A stretch of DNA of 39,759 nucleotides from Bacteroidaceae bacterium (lineage in GTDB: Bacteria > Bacteroidota > Bacteroidia > Bacteroidales > Bacteroidaceae), in NCBI GenBank assembly GCA_017960985.1, contig JAGCYD010000018.1, positions 1 to 39,759 of the forward strand, read 5' to 3'. Shown here piece by piece: positions 16,462 to 23,335 of the stretch. The notes under the pieces are model-generated. The model was not told the origin of the DNA, ran no database searches, and saw only the letters and a program-made list of their open reading frames with translations. Each line of letters starts with the position of its first letter. Positions within the stretch are counted from its first letter, which is position 1. Position numbers and translations under genes: made by a program.

Positions 16462-17075
16462 TGACCTGGTCGTAGGCGATGGATGATATAGGTGCGCATA
16501 ATGTCTATGGCTTCCTTATTGCTTCCGCCTTGGGGTACAATCAAGTCGGCATAGCGCTTCGTCGGTTCGATAAACTCTTCGTGCATGGGTTTCAGCACTT
16601 CCCGATAACGGTCGATGACCATCTGCGTGGTGCGTCCGCGCTCGACGGTATCGCGCTGGATAACTCGAATCAAACGCTCGTCGGGGTCGGCATCGACAAA
16701 TATCTTCAGGTCCATCAAATCGCGCAGTTCCTTTCTGAAAAGTGCCATGATGCCCTCAATAATAATAACCTCACAGGGTTCGACATGCACGGTTTCTGCC
16801 TGACGGTTACTTTCGATATAGGAATAGGTTGGTTGTTCTATCGCCCTGCCATTACGCAGTTCCTCGATTTGGTGGGTAAGCAAATCCCAGTCGAAAGCGT
16901 CTGGATGGTCGAAATTGATGAGTCGGCGCTCTTCCATCGTCATTCCCGTCGTGTCGTTGTAATACGAATCTTGCGGAATCAAGGCAACCTTGTCGTGCGG
17001 AAGACTTTCAATGATTTTGCGTACGACGGTGGTCTTTCCACTTCCCGTACCGCCAGCTATACCGATGATGTACAT
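16452..17075 (-). CDS. udk: Uridine kinase
   Basis: 207 residues, the normal length. The P-loop is GIAGGTGSGKTTVVRKI at residues 4-20, followed by QDSYYND and NFDHPDAFDWDLL, the uridine/cytidine kinase signatures. The lid region has DADPDERLIRVIQRDTVERG. The enzyme phosphorylates uridine and cytidine for pyrimidine salvage in the cytoplasm. It follows the lipid kinase gene by 23 bases. Its stop lies inside the start region of the transglycosylase gene. Confidence 0.93.
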   Translation of the reverse strand: MYIIGIAGGTGSGKTTVVRKIIESLPHDKVALIPQDSYYNDTTGMTMEERRLINFDHPDAFDWDLLTHQIEELRNGRAIEQPTYSYIESNRQAETVHVEPCEVIIIEGIMALFRKELRDLMDLKIFVDADPDERLIRVIQRDTVERGRTTQMVIDRYREVLKPMHEEFIEPTKRYADLIVPQGGSNKEAIDIMRTYIIHRLRPGQLS

Positions 17076-17098
17076 AGACTTATATGTAAAATCAAATA

Positions 17099-18142
17099 TT
17101 AAACTTCGTCGTTTCTCAGTTTCTTCAGCAAATCGCTATTGATGCGTTTGATACGCTCATTGGTTTGTCGGAAGTCTTCGCGAATCATGTTCATCTCCCA
17201 ATCCATCTTGTCCTGTATATCCACAAAGGCGCGGAAGAGGGGAGAGGTGAGTTTCTGCGGCTGATTGTTCACTACGATACGGATGCCTTGACGCACGATT
17301 TCGACATCGATATCCGTTCCGCACTCCATCGGGTCGCCGTCGTAATGTACCACGCCAGGATTCTCGCGATGAATGTGCAGTTTACTGCATTGAAAGGTGC
17401 GAGCGTGACTGTTCTTGTCGATGGTTTTGTTCAACAACTGAACTACGACCTGAGCAGCCTCAAGGAAGTTGAACGGCTCCATGATGGTAACATCCATCAG
17501 ACCGTCGTTCATCGATGCTGCAGGGGCAATATAGACATTGTTTCCGTACTGCGATGCGTTGGCACAGGCGATAAGGAATGCTTCGTGCGTCTGTTTCTCA
17601 CCGTCGATACTGATTTGGTAAGTTTCAGGTTTGTAAGTAAAACCTTCCTTGAGTGCATTGTCCACATAGGTCATCAAACCGCGTTTGCCTGCCTTTGCGA
17701 ACTTGTCGCTGATAAAGGCATCGAATCCAATACCGCATGTGCAGAAGAAAGGTTGGTCGTTTATCTTTCCGTAGTCGAGTGCTTCGATGTTGCACTCGAC
17801 CAGAATCTTTAGGGCTTTTACGGGATTGATGGGGATAAGTAAGTGTCGCGCCAAGCCGTTACCACTACCACAAGGAATGATGGCAAGTGCAGATTGGGTG
17901 TGTACAAGGGAGCGAGCTACTTCGTTTACTGTGCCGTCGCCACCAACGGCAACCACGATGTCGAAGCCTTCGGCAGCAGCCTCCTTGGCCAACTCCGAGG
18001 CGTGTCCCCGTTTCTTGGTGTAAACAATATCCCAATCGAAGCGTTCCGCAGCCATGTATTCGGGAATCAACCTTACAATTGATTCCTTTCCACGGGTTCC
18101 CGAAATCGGGTTTACTACAAACCGAACGCGCTTCCTATCCAT
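17099..18142 (-). CDS. Diacylglycerol/sphingoid-type lipid kinase
   Basis: 347 residues from the ATG at 18140-18142 (MDRKRVRFVVNPISGTRGK). A start at 18227-18229 is possible on frame alone but adds a Cys/Phe-rich tail and would overlap the promoter at 18152-18183, so I reject it. The family motif VVAVGGDGTVNEVARSL lies near residue 60 and IPCGSGNGLARHL near 85, as in YegS/DagK lipid kinases. It is divergent from serine palmitoyltransferase across about 160 bp, so a sphingoid base is a possible substrate as well as diacylglycerol. This is inference from position. Confidence 0.82.
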   Translation of the reverse strand: MDRKRVRFVVNPISGTRGKESIVRLIPEYMAAERFDWDIVYTKKRGHASELAKEAAAEGFDIVVAVGGDGTVNEVARSLVHTQSALAIIPCGSGNGLARHLLIPINPVKALKILVECNIEALDYGKINDQPFFCTCGIGFDAFISDKFAKAGKRGLMTYVDNALKEGFTYKPETYQISIDGEKQTHEAFLIACANASQYGNNVYIAPAASMNDGLMDVTIMEPFNFLEAAQVVVQLLNKTIDKNSHARTFQCSKLHIHRENPGVVHYDGDPMECGTDIDVEIVRQGIRIVVNNQPQKLTSPLFRAFVDIQDKMDWEMNMIREDFRQTNERIKRINSDLLKKLRNDEV

Positions 18143-18151
18143 AACAAAAGG

Positions 18152-18183
18152 CAAAGGTAGCGAAAAGCAAGCGCAAAAGCAAA
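18152..18183 (-). promoter_or_regulatory. Promoter of the lipid kinase-udk-mltF-helicase operon
   Basis: On the minus strand: TTTG (18180-18183), a 20-bp spacer, then TACCTTTG (18152-18159). It lies 10 bases upstream of the ATG at 18142, so the leader would be very short. It excludes the longer start at 18229. Confidence 0.7.
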
Positions 18184-18231
18184 ATCTTTTTCGTTTTTGC
18201 GTTTTCGATGCAGTATTTTTTGCCCTCAAGT

Positions 18232-18263
18232 CTTGCCGTTCCGCAAGGTTTTAGTTAACTTTG
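18232..18263 (+). promoter_or_regulatory. Promoter of serine palmitoyltransferase gene
   Basis: CTTG at 18232-18235, a 20-bp spacer, then TAACTTTG at 18256-18263. Transcription would begin near 18270, which rules out the ATG at 18261 and supports the start at 18306. Confidence 0.7.
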
Positions 18264-18305
18264 CACCTTGAAACAGAAACCATAGGGTTTCACCATTTGT
18301 TAAAT

Positions 18306-19490
18306 ATGGGATTATTACAAGAGAAACTATCACACTACACCCTGCCACAGGAGTTTATGGCGCAGGGAATTTATCCTTATTTTCGTGAAATCGAGGGCAA
18401 GCAGGGTACCGAAGTTATTATGGAAGGCAAGCGCGTTCTTATGTTCGGTTCCAATGCCTACACGGGGTTGACTGGTGACCAGCGTGTCATCGACGCAGGA
18501 TGCGCCGCTATGCAAAAATACGGTAGCGGTTGTGCTGGAAGCCGATTCTTGAATGGTGCACTGGATATCCATGTACAACTTGAGAAGGAACTGGCTGAAT
18601 TCGTAGGCAAGGACGAGGCATTGTGCTTCGCAACTGGTTTTACGGTGAACAGCGGCGTTATCAGTCAACTTGTAGGAAAGAATGACTATGTCATCTGTGA
18701 CGACCGCGACCATGCTTCAATTGTTGACGGTCGCCGTTTGTCTTTCGCTACGCAATTGAAATATAAGCACAACGATATGGCAGACCTCGAGAAGGTGCTG
18801 CAACGCTGTGAGCCCGAGTCCATCAAACTGATTGTTGTCGATGGTGTGTTCTCTATGGAGGGCGACCTTTGCAAACTGCCCGAGATTGTGGAACTGAAGA
18901 AGAAGTACAACGCCAGCATCATGGTGGACGAGGCACACGGTCTTGGTGTGTTTGGTCGTCAGGGCCGTGGCGTTTGCGACCATTTCGGTTTGACGAAGGA
19001 AGTAGATTTGATTATGGGAACCTTCTCGAAGTCGTTGGCTTCGATTGGCGGCTTTATCGCTGCGGACAGCAGCATTATCAACTGGCTGCGTCACTCGGTT
19101 CGTACCTATATTTTCTCAGCAAGTTGTACGCCTGCCGCTACCGCAGCAGCCCGTGAGGCTCTGCATATCATTCAGCAGGAGCCCGAGAGATTGGAAGCTT
19201 TGTGGGATGTTACAAACTATGCACTCTCGCGTTTCCGCGAGGAAGGTTTCGAGATTGGCGACACAGAGAGCCCTATCATTCCTCTGTATGTGCGCGATGT
19301 AGATAAAACTTTCAAGGCAGTGGCAATGGCATTCAACGAAGGGGTATTCATCAACCCTGTAATTACGCCAGCCTGTGCACCGCAAGACACGCTTGTCCGC
19401 TACGCACTGATGGCCAACCACACACACGCACAAGTGGACGAATCGGTAGAGAAACTGAAAAAAGTGTTCCGAGAACTGGAAATCCTCTAA
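18306..19490 (+). CDS. spt: Serine palmitoyltransferase (PLP-dependent alpha-oxoamine synthase)
   Basis: 394 residues from ATG 18306 (MGLLQEKLSHYTLPQEFMAQ). The upstream ATG at 18261 lies inside the promoter. Strongly conserved stretches include MFGSNAYTGLTGDQRV, YGSGCAGSRFLNG, DDRDHASIVDGRR, VDEAHGLGVFG and GTFSKSLASIGGF, the last with the PLP-binding Lys. The sequence closely resembles what I recall of the Bacteroides enzyme. It condenses L-serine with an acyl thioester to 3-ketosphinganine, the first step of sphingolipid synthesis. It ends in a clear terminator. Other alpha-oxoamine synthases (KBL, BioF) are the alternative, but the fit to Bacteroidetes SPT is better. Confidence 0.88.
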   Translation: MGLLQEKLSHYTLPQEFMAQGIYPYFREIEGKQGTEVIMEGKRVLMFGSNAYTGLTGDQRVIDAGCAAMQKYGSGCAGSRFLNGALDIHVQLEKELAEFVGKDEALCFATGFTVNSGVISQLVGKNDYVICDDRDHASIVDGRRLSFATQLKYKHNDMADLEKVLQRCEPESIKLIVVDGVFSMEGDLCKLPEIVELKKKYNASIMVDEAHGLGVFGRQGRGVCDHFGLTKEVDLIMGTFSKSLASIGGFIAADSSIINWLRHSVRTYIFSASCTPAATAAAREALHIIQQEPERLEALWDVTNYALSRFREEGFEIGDTESPIIPLYVRDVDKTFKAVAMAFNEGVFINPVITPACAPQDTLVRYALMANHTHAQVDESVEKLKKVFRELEIL

Positions 19491-19498
19491 ACCTATTC

Positions 19499-19529
19499 AA
19501 GGCTCTCTCTTACACGAGGGAGCCTTTTT
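19499..19529 (+). terminator. Rho-independent terminator after spt
   Basis: AAGGCTCTCTC and GAGGGAGCCTT form an 11-bp stem with one G-T pair and a 6-base loop, followed by a T-run. It lies 9 bases after the spt stop. Confidence 0.85.
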
Positions 19530-19543
19530 AATTCACACACGAA

Positions 19544-20854
19544 ATGAACTTTGGTTACGAGTTGAACCGTTTGGGTGTCGATACGCTGAACGCCATGCAG
19601 CAAGATACCGTACAGGCATTCCGCAAGACGGACAGCCTCGTGCTGCTCAGTCCTACGGGAAGCGGAAAAACGCTGGCATATCTGTTGCCCCTGCTCGAAA
19701 CCATAAACAGCCAGCAGCCAGTGGTTCAGGCTATGGTCATCGTTCCCTCTCGCGAACTCGCCTTGCAGACCTGCGAAGTAGTGCGCCAGTCGGGAAGTCC
19801 CGTAAAGGCATTGGCGCTATACGGTGGCAGACCGACGATGGAGGAGCATCGCAGTTTGCGTGGCATTCAGCCACAACTCGTCATCGGCACCCCTGGGCGC
19901 TTGCTCGACCACCTTACTAAAGGGAATATAGAAACTTCAGCAATCCACACGCTCGTTATCGACGAGTTCGACAAATGCCTTGAACTCGGCTTCCGCGACG
20001 AGTTGACGCAGGTATTTTCCCATCTTACCCATGTCCGCAAGCGTGTACTGCTGTCGGCAACGGATAATCCCGAGATCACCAAATTCCTGCCGACTTATAC
20101 AAGACTCGATTATCTCGATGATACGCCAATATCCGACCGCATCTGCCAGTATGTAGTGCGTTCGCCGCTGAAAGATAAATTGGAAACCTTGCGCGACCTA
20201 TTGCTTACTGCGGGCGAAGAAACCAGCCTCGTATTCGTGGGGTACCGCGAGAGTGTGGAGCGAGTGGCAGGATACCTTCGTCAGCAGGGCTTTGTGCTTT
20301 CCGCCTTTCATGGTGGTATGGAACAACGCGACCGCGAACAAGCCCTGTTCCGTTTCGTCGCTGGCAGTGCCAATATATTGGTCAGTACCGATTTGGCCTC
20401 TCGCGGTCTCGACATTCCCGAGCTGAACAATGTCATTCATTACCATCTGCCACTCAACCAGGAAGCGTTCATTCATCGCAACGGGCGTACGGCTCGCTGG
20501 GACAAGCAGGGTAGGTCATACCTGATTCTCGGTCCCGAAGAATCGTTGCCCGAGTATGTGAGCGATATGGAAAACTATTCCTTGAGCGAGGCAAACAAAA
20601 GCAGTCGTCCCAGTCTGCCCCGTTGGGAGTCGCTATACATCGGCAAGGGCAAGAAAGACAAATTGTCGCGTGGTGACATTGCAGGATTTCTGATGAAGGT
20701 GGGTGACTTGCAGAAGGACGAAGTGGGGCGTATCGATGTCCGCGACCATTATTCTTATGTCGCCGTTTCCCGCAAGCAAATCAGCGAAACGCTCGCTCGT
20801 CTGCGTGGTCAGAAGATTAAGGGCATGAAGACCATCTTCGAGCGTGCAAGATAA
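19544..20854 (+). CDS. DEAD-box RNA helicase, DbpA-like, with DEFD motif II
   Basis: 436 residues with the standard motif order: SPTGSGKTLAYLLP (I), VPSRELALQ (Ia), GTPGRLLDHL (Ib), VIDEFDKCLELGF (II), LLSATDN (III), LVFVGYRES (IV), VSTDLASRGLDIPEL (V) and HRNGRTARW (VI). Motif II reads DEFD instead of DEAD. The last 75 residues resemble the small DbpA RNA-binding domain (DIAGFLMKVGDLQKDEVGRI). A role in ribosome assembly or RNA remodelling is inferred. No consensus promoter was found in the 14 bases between the spt terminator and the ATG. Confidence 0.87.
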   Translation: MNFGYELNRLGVDTLNAMQQDTVQAFRKTDSLVLLSPTGSGKTLAYLLPLLETINSQQPVVQAMVIVPSRELALQTCEVVRQSGSPVKALALYGGRPTMEEHRSLRGIQPQLVIGTPGRLLDHLTKGNIETSAIHTLVIDEFDKCLELGFRDELTQVFSHLTHVRKRVLLSATDNPEITKFLPTYTRLDYLDDTPISDRICQYVVRSPLKDKLETLRDLLLTAGEETSLVFVGYRESVERVAGYLRQQGFVLSAFHGGMEQRDREQALFRFVAGSANILVSTDLASRGLDIPELNNVIHYHLPLNQEAFIHRNGRTARWDKQGRSYLILGPEESLPEYVSDMENYSLSEANKSSRPSLPRWESLYIGKGKKDKLSRGDIAGFLMKVGDLQKDEVGRIDVRDHYSYVAVSRKQISETLARLRGQKIKGMKTIFERAR

Positions 20855-21023
20855 TCCGCACTTCTTTTCTTCCTATATTATATAAATACGCGCGCGAAGT
20901 CCTTATTCGCACATATCTTTATTTCTCCTTAGCCCTATTGGGTATTGCCTGAATCGATGCCGAGGATAAGGGCCGACGATGTGGCACATAAGCTTTAACG
21001 GTACGGTGCTTTCTTTGTTTATA

Positions 21024-21107
21024 AGTTTGGAATGTGCGTACCAAAGTTTGGAACGAAGAAACCAAACCTTGGAATGCGCGTTCATAACCTTGGGAGTATT
21101 TATACAA
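21024..21107. repeat. Tandem array of four 21-bp units
   Basis: Units begin at 21024, 21045, 21066 and 21087. The first half is conserved (AGTTTGGAA twice, then ACCTTGGAA and ACCTTGGGA). The second half varies. It lies in the 594-bp gap after the DEAD-box gene. The minus strand could code for a seven-residue repeat, but the only frame is short and I do not call a gene. Confidence 0.78.
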
Positions 21108-21117
21108 TGGGGGAGGG

Positions 21118-21266
21118 GTTTCACTACTTTGAGCCTATGCAGGCTCTTAGGTTTTCACTACTCTGACCTCGTCGAGGATAGGAGGCACCTCGGGCTTTTA
21201 CTACTTTGACTTCGTCTTAGGTAGGATTCGTAGGTTCTCACTACTTTGGCCTGCTTCGCAGCCCTT
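21118..21266 (+). repeat. Four promoter-like repeats, most followed by small hairpins
   Basis: TCACTACTTTG-like blocks start at 21121, 21155, 21198 and 21238. Most are followed by a short inverted repeat: GAGCCT/AGGCTC at 21131-21146, CCTCG/CGAGG near 21167-21177, and CTGC/GCAG near 21251-21261. The third copy has only a weak one. A fifth related block, TTTCACTACCTTTG, is the -7 region of the tRNA-like gene. A second shared block, ATAGGA-N-GCACCTCGG, occurs near 21178 and 21269. Confidence 0.7.
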
Positions 21267-21283
21267 AGATAGGATGCACCTCG

Positions 21284-21417
21284 GAAATACAAAATAAAAG
21301 TGGCATAGCAATGCTGTTCGACCTGTTGGTCTTTATGCTCTCGCCAAAGGAAAAATGATATGCGAGCATATTTTTTCCTCTGACGATATCATTTTGTCAC
21401 TTTTATTTTGTATTTCG
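21284..21417. mobile_element. MITE-like element with 19-bp perfect terminal inverted repeats
   Basis: The left arm 21284-21302 (GAAATACAAAATAAAAGTG) is the exact reverse complement of 21398-21416. The 95 bp between hold another hairpin (AGGAAAAA and TTTTTCCT around ATATGC/GCATAT). CTCG stands at 21280-21283 and again at 21418-21421, a possible target duplication. There is no open frame. It could also be a structured RNA. The right arm contains TTTG that serves as the -33 box of the next gene. Confidence 0.6.
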
Positions 21418-21438
21418 CTCGTTTTTCACTACCTTTGC
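21407..21438 (+). promoter_or_regulatory. Promoter of the tRNA-like gene
   Basis: TTTG at 21407-21410, a 19-bp spacer, then TACCTTTGC at 21430-21438. Transcription would begin near 21445, at the 5' end of the tRNA-like sequence. The -33 box lies in the right arm of the inverted-repeat element. Confidence 0.75.
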
Positions 21439-21448
21439 AATAGCTTTT

Positions 21449-21521
21449 GCCGAATTGGCTAAGTTTTTAGAGCAACGCATTCGTAATGCGTGGTTCGTCG
21501 TTTCGAGTCCGCCATTCGGCT
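21449..21521 (+). tRNA. Degenerate tRNA-Thr(CGT)-like gene
   Basis: All segments have cloverleaf lengths. Acceptor arms GCCGAAT/ATTCGGC pair perfectly (7 bp). The anticodon arm ACGCA/TGCGT is perfect with loop TTCGTAA, giving anticodon CGT. The D-loop reads AGTTTTTA and lacks the G18-G19 pair. The D-stem has one mismatch. The T-stem GTCGT/CCGCC pairs at only three of five positions, losing G53-C61, although the T-loop TTCGAGT is intact. CCA is not encoded. Promoter and terminator are both present. It may be a tRNA pseudogene, a recombination-scarred integration target or a non-standard tRNA. Confidence 0.7.
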
Positions 21522-21537
21522 CTGAAAATGCATTTAG

Positions 21538-21565
21538 AGAACACCTTGTAGGGTGTTCTTTTTTT
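21538..21565 (+). terminator. Rho-independent terminator of the tRNA-like gene
   Basis: AGAACACC and GGTGTTCT form a perfect 8-bp stem with a 6-base loop, followed by a run of T residues. It ends a transcript of about 120 nt. Confidence 0.85.
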
Positions 21566-21592
21566 GCTTTTATTTTCATTCTTTTCTAAAAG

Positions 21593-21653
21593 AAACTCCC
21601 CCGACAGTGTCTCGACGGGCGACCAAACCCTTTTATACACTGCGAGGGAGTTT
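21593..21653. repeat. Long imperfect inverted repeat
   Basis: AAACTCCC at 21593 continues into CCGACAGTGT and pairs with ACACTGCGAGGGAGTTT (21637-21653). This gives about 16 pairs with one mismatch and one bulge across a 26-base loop. No gene is visible from 21566 to 21966. The element could be an attachment-site or insertion-end remnant, or a structured RNA. Confidence 0.6.
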
Positions 21654-21861
21654 ATAGTGTTAAGCCTTTCGGCATTCATGGTCTTTTGTCGAGCATGTGC
21701 GCGTATGCAGGTATGTATGCGCCCAGGTATTGCTTATAAAAATACAATTTATTGCAGAAATATCAAAAAAACGCAAAGGTATTTATGAGAATGAATTGTG
21801 ATTTTGCGTGTAATAGTGAATGAAAATGTTTATTAGATATGATGAAATCACGAAATTTGTG

Positions 21862-21963
21862 TATATTTGTCAACGAAATGTAACCAACGAAACGGTTATT
21901 ATAATTCACACAAGAGAGATAAGATTGCATAAACAAACTTATGGTAAAATATACTAACCATAA
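21862..21963 (+). promoter_or_regulatory. Promoter -7 box and two dyads ahead of the WG-repeat gene
   Basis: TATATTTG at 21862-21869 matches a -7 box, but no good -33 box is seen. TAACC (21881-21885) and GGTTA (21894-21898) form a dyad near the predicted transcript start. TTATGGT (21939-21945) and ACCATAA (21957-21963) form a second dyad that ends just before the ATG and includes another TAACC. Repeated TAACC/GGTTA half-sites suggest an operator, while the second dyad could also fold over the start. Confidence 0.5.
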
Positions 21964-21966
21964 TTC

Positions 21967-22884
21967 ATGAAACATACACCACAACAGCAAGAATTTCTTA
22001 ACAAGTTTGTCTGTAACGAGTATGACAAGCACAAATTATATTGGAAAGCTTTCTTCCATAAGGATGGGGATTTAGCTGTAGTTCGTCGAACAAAAGATTA
22101 CAGGAAGAAGGATGCTTGGGGCTGTGTAAACCTTTCAAATGAAAAGATTCTCCCCTTTATATTTGAAAAGATAAGGTCTTTCGGTATTTTTTTTGTTGCA
22201 GAGGATTCAGAGTCAGAATATCTTTACGATAAAAACGGCAATAATATATGTGAGATAGTTGATTTTCAAGAGACTGAGCATGAAGATTACCATGTAATCC
22301 GTGATGAATCTGAAGAACTCAGACTGATATATAAAAAAAACACCATAAGCCATGGAAGTTATTTGGGATTTCATGTTGAAGAAAATGGGTTGATGTTTTT
22401 AGAAGATATTGGAAACAATGTCGGACTAATCTATCAAAACCAGATTATTCTTCCTTTTGATTATGAAGCAATCTCTGTACCTCAAGATTTGTATTCTTTA
22501 GCCATAAAAGAATCACCTGTAAAAGCAGATGGAGAAAAGTTATATGATTGTTTTATCATTGAATATAAAGAACAAATCGAATTTGATAATGCGGTTAGAC
22601 TAACAAACATCAAATTATTTGAAAATAAAGAATGGGATGAAGTAGAAGAATATTTTGAAAACACAGAAAGGGTTAGGCATCATCTTAAATCATTAAGTGC
22701 CAAAGAATTGAATGTTTACATCAATCCTGAAGAAATATCATTCTTCCCATTTAACGGTAACCTACCGTGTCATTTGTTTGATAAAGAGGAAAGAGATTAT
22801 TGTCAGTGGTCAAACTATTCACTAAATGAATCTCTATACGATGCCCTGGGTGGTGACATGGACGCAATATGGAATCTTGATTAA
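21967..22884 (+). CDS. WG-repeat-like protein, function unknown
   Basis: 305 residues, no signal peptide, acidic and cytoplasmic by appearance. Two degenerate WG-type units can be seen: WGCVNLSNEKILPFIFEKI near residue 51 and VGLIYQNQIILPFDYEAIS near 155, each with the pattern glycine, strand, Pro-(aromatic)-x-x-(Phe/Tyr)-Glu. The C-terminus is DALGGDMDAIWNLD, similar in style to the end of the 26677 protein. It is the first gene of the umuDC cluster, 12 bases before umuD, with dyads upstream. The link to translesion synthesis is positional only. A role as sensor, inhibitor or binding partner is speculation. Confidence 0.68.
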   Translation: MKHTPQQQEFLNKFVCNEYDKHKLYWKAFFHKDGDLAVVRRTKDYRKKDAWGCVNLSNEKILPFIFEKIRSFGIFFVAEDSESEYLYDKNGNNICEIVDFQETEHEDYHVIRDESEELRLIYKKNTISHGSYLGFHVEENGLMFLEDIGNNVGLIYQNQIILPFDYEAISVPQDLYSLAIKESPVKADGEKLYDCFIIEYKEQIEFDNAVRLTNIKLFENKEWDEVEEYFENTERVRHHLKSLSAKELNVYINPEEISFFPFNGNLPCHLFDKEERDYCQWSNYSLNESLYDALGGDMDAIWNLD

Positions 22885-22896
22885 CAATCTTGTAAT

Positions 22897-23334
22897 ATGC
22901 AAAGCATAAAACTAATCAAAGGAGAGTTCAATGAGCATATAGAAATGCCATTGGCTCCAGGTATCAAGGCTGGATTCCCATCCCCTGCAGAAGACTATCT
23001 GCATGAAAGTCTAGACTTTAACCGTGACCTCATCAAGCATCCCGAATCCACATTCTATGGAAGGGTTGACGGAGACAGCATGGAAGACGTAGGCATCTGT
23101 GATGGGGACATTGCCGTCATTGACCGCAGTGTGGAACCACAGAACGGCGATGTGGTGGTAGGCTATGTCAATGGTGACTTCACGATTAAGTTCCTCGACC
23201 TAACACATAAGGGTGAAGGCTATATCGAATTACGTCCTGCCAACAAGAACTATCAACCCATCCGCATCGATATTGACGACAATTTCGAGGTGTGGGGTGT
23301 TGTTGTCTGGACTATTAAAAACTGGAAGAAGTGA
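22897..23334 (+). CDS. umuD: UmuD-like S24 peptidase
   Basis: 145 residues, the usual UmuD size. The serine-nucleophile motif is VDGDSMEDVGICDGD near residue 58, and the Lys of the catalytic dyad is in DFTIKFLDL near 98. A plausible self-cleavage site lies near APGIKAGFPSPAEDY (residues 19-34), where Ala-Gly precedes FPSP. UmuD is trimmed after DNA damage to activate the UmuC polymerase. It is followed at once by umuC. Confidence 0.9.
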   Translation: MQSIKLIKGEFNEHIEMPLAPGIKAGFPSPAEDYLHESLDFNRDLIKHPESTFYGRVDGDSMEDVGICDGDIAVIDRSVEPQNGDVVVGYVNGDFTIKFLDLTHKGEGYIELRPANKNYQPIRIDIDDNFEVWGVVVWTIKNWKK

Positions 23335-23335
23335 T

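Noticed and set aside
18143-18229. Longer N-terminus for the lipid kinase
   Set aside because: The extra residues are unlike the family, and a promoter for the shorter start lies inside this stretch.
18261-18305. Upstream ATG as the start of serine palmitoyltransferase
   Set aside because: It falls inside the -7 box, and the conserved family N-terminus starts at 18306.
20903-21124. Small minus-strand protein with a seven-residue repeat
   Set aside because: The repeat in the protein only mirrors the 21-bp DNA array. There is no promoter or homologous feature to support a gene.
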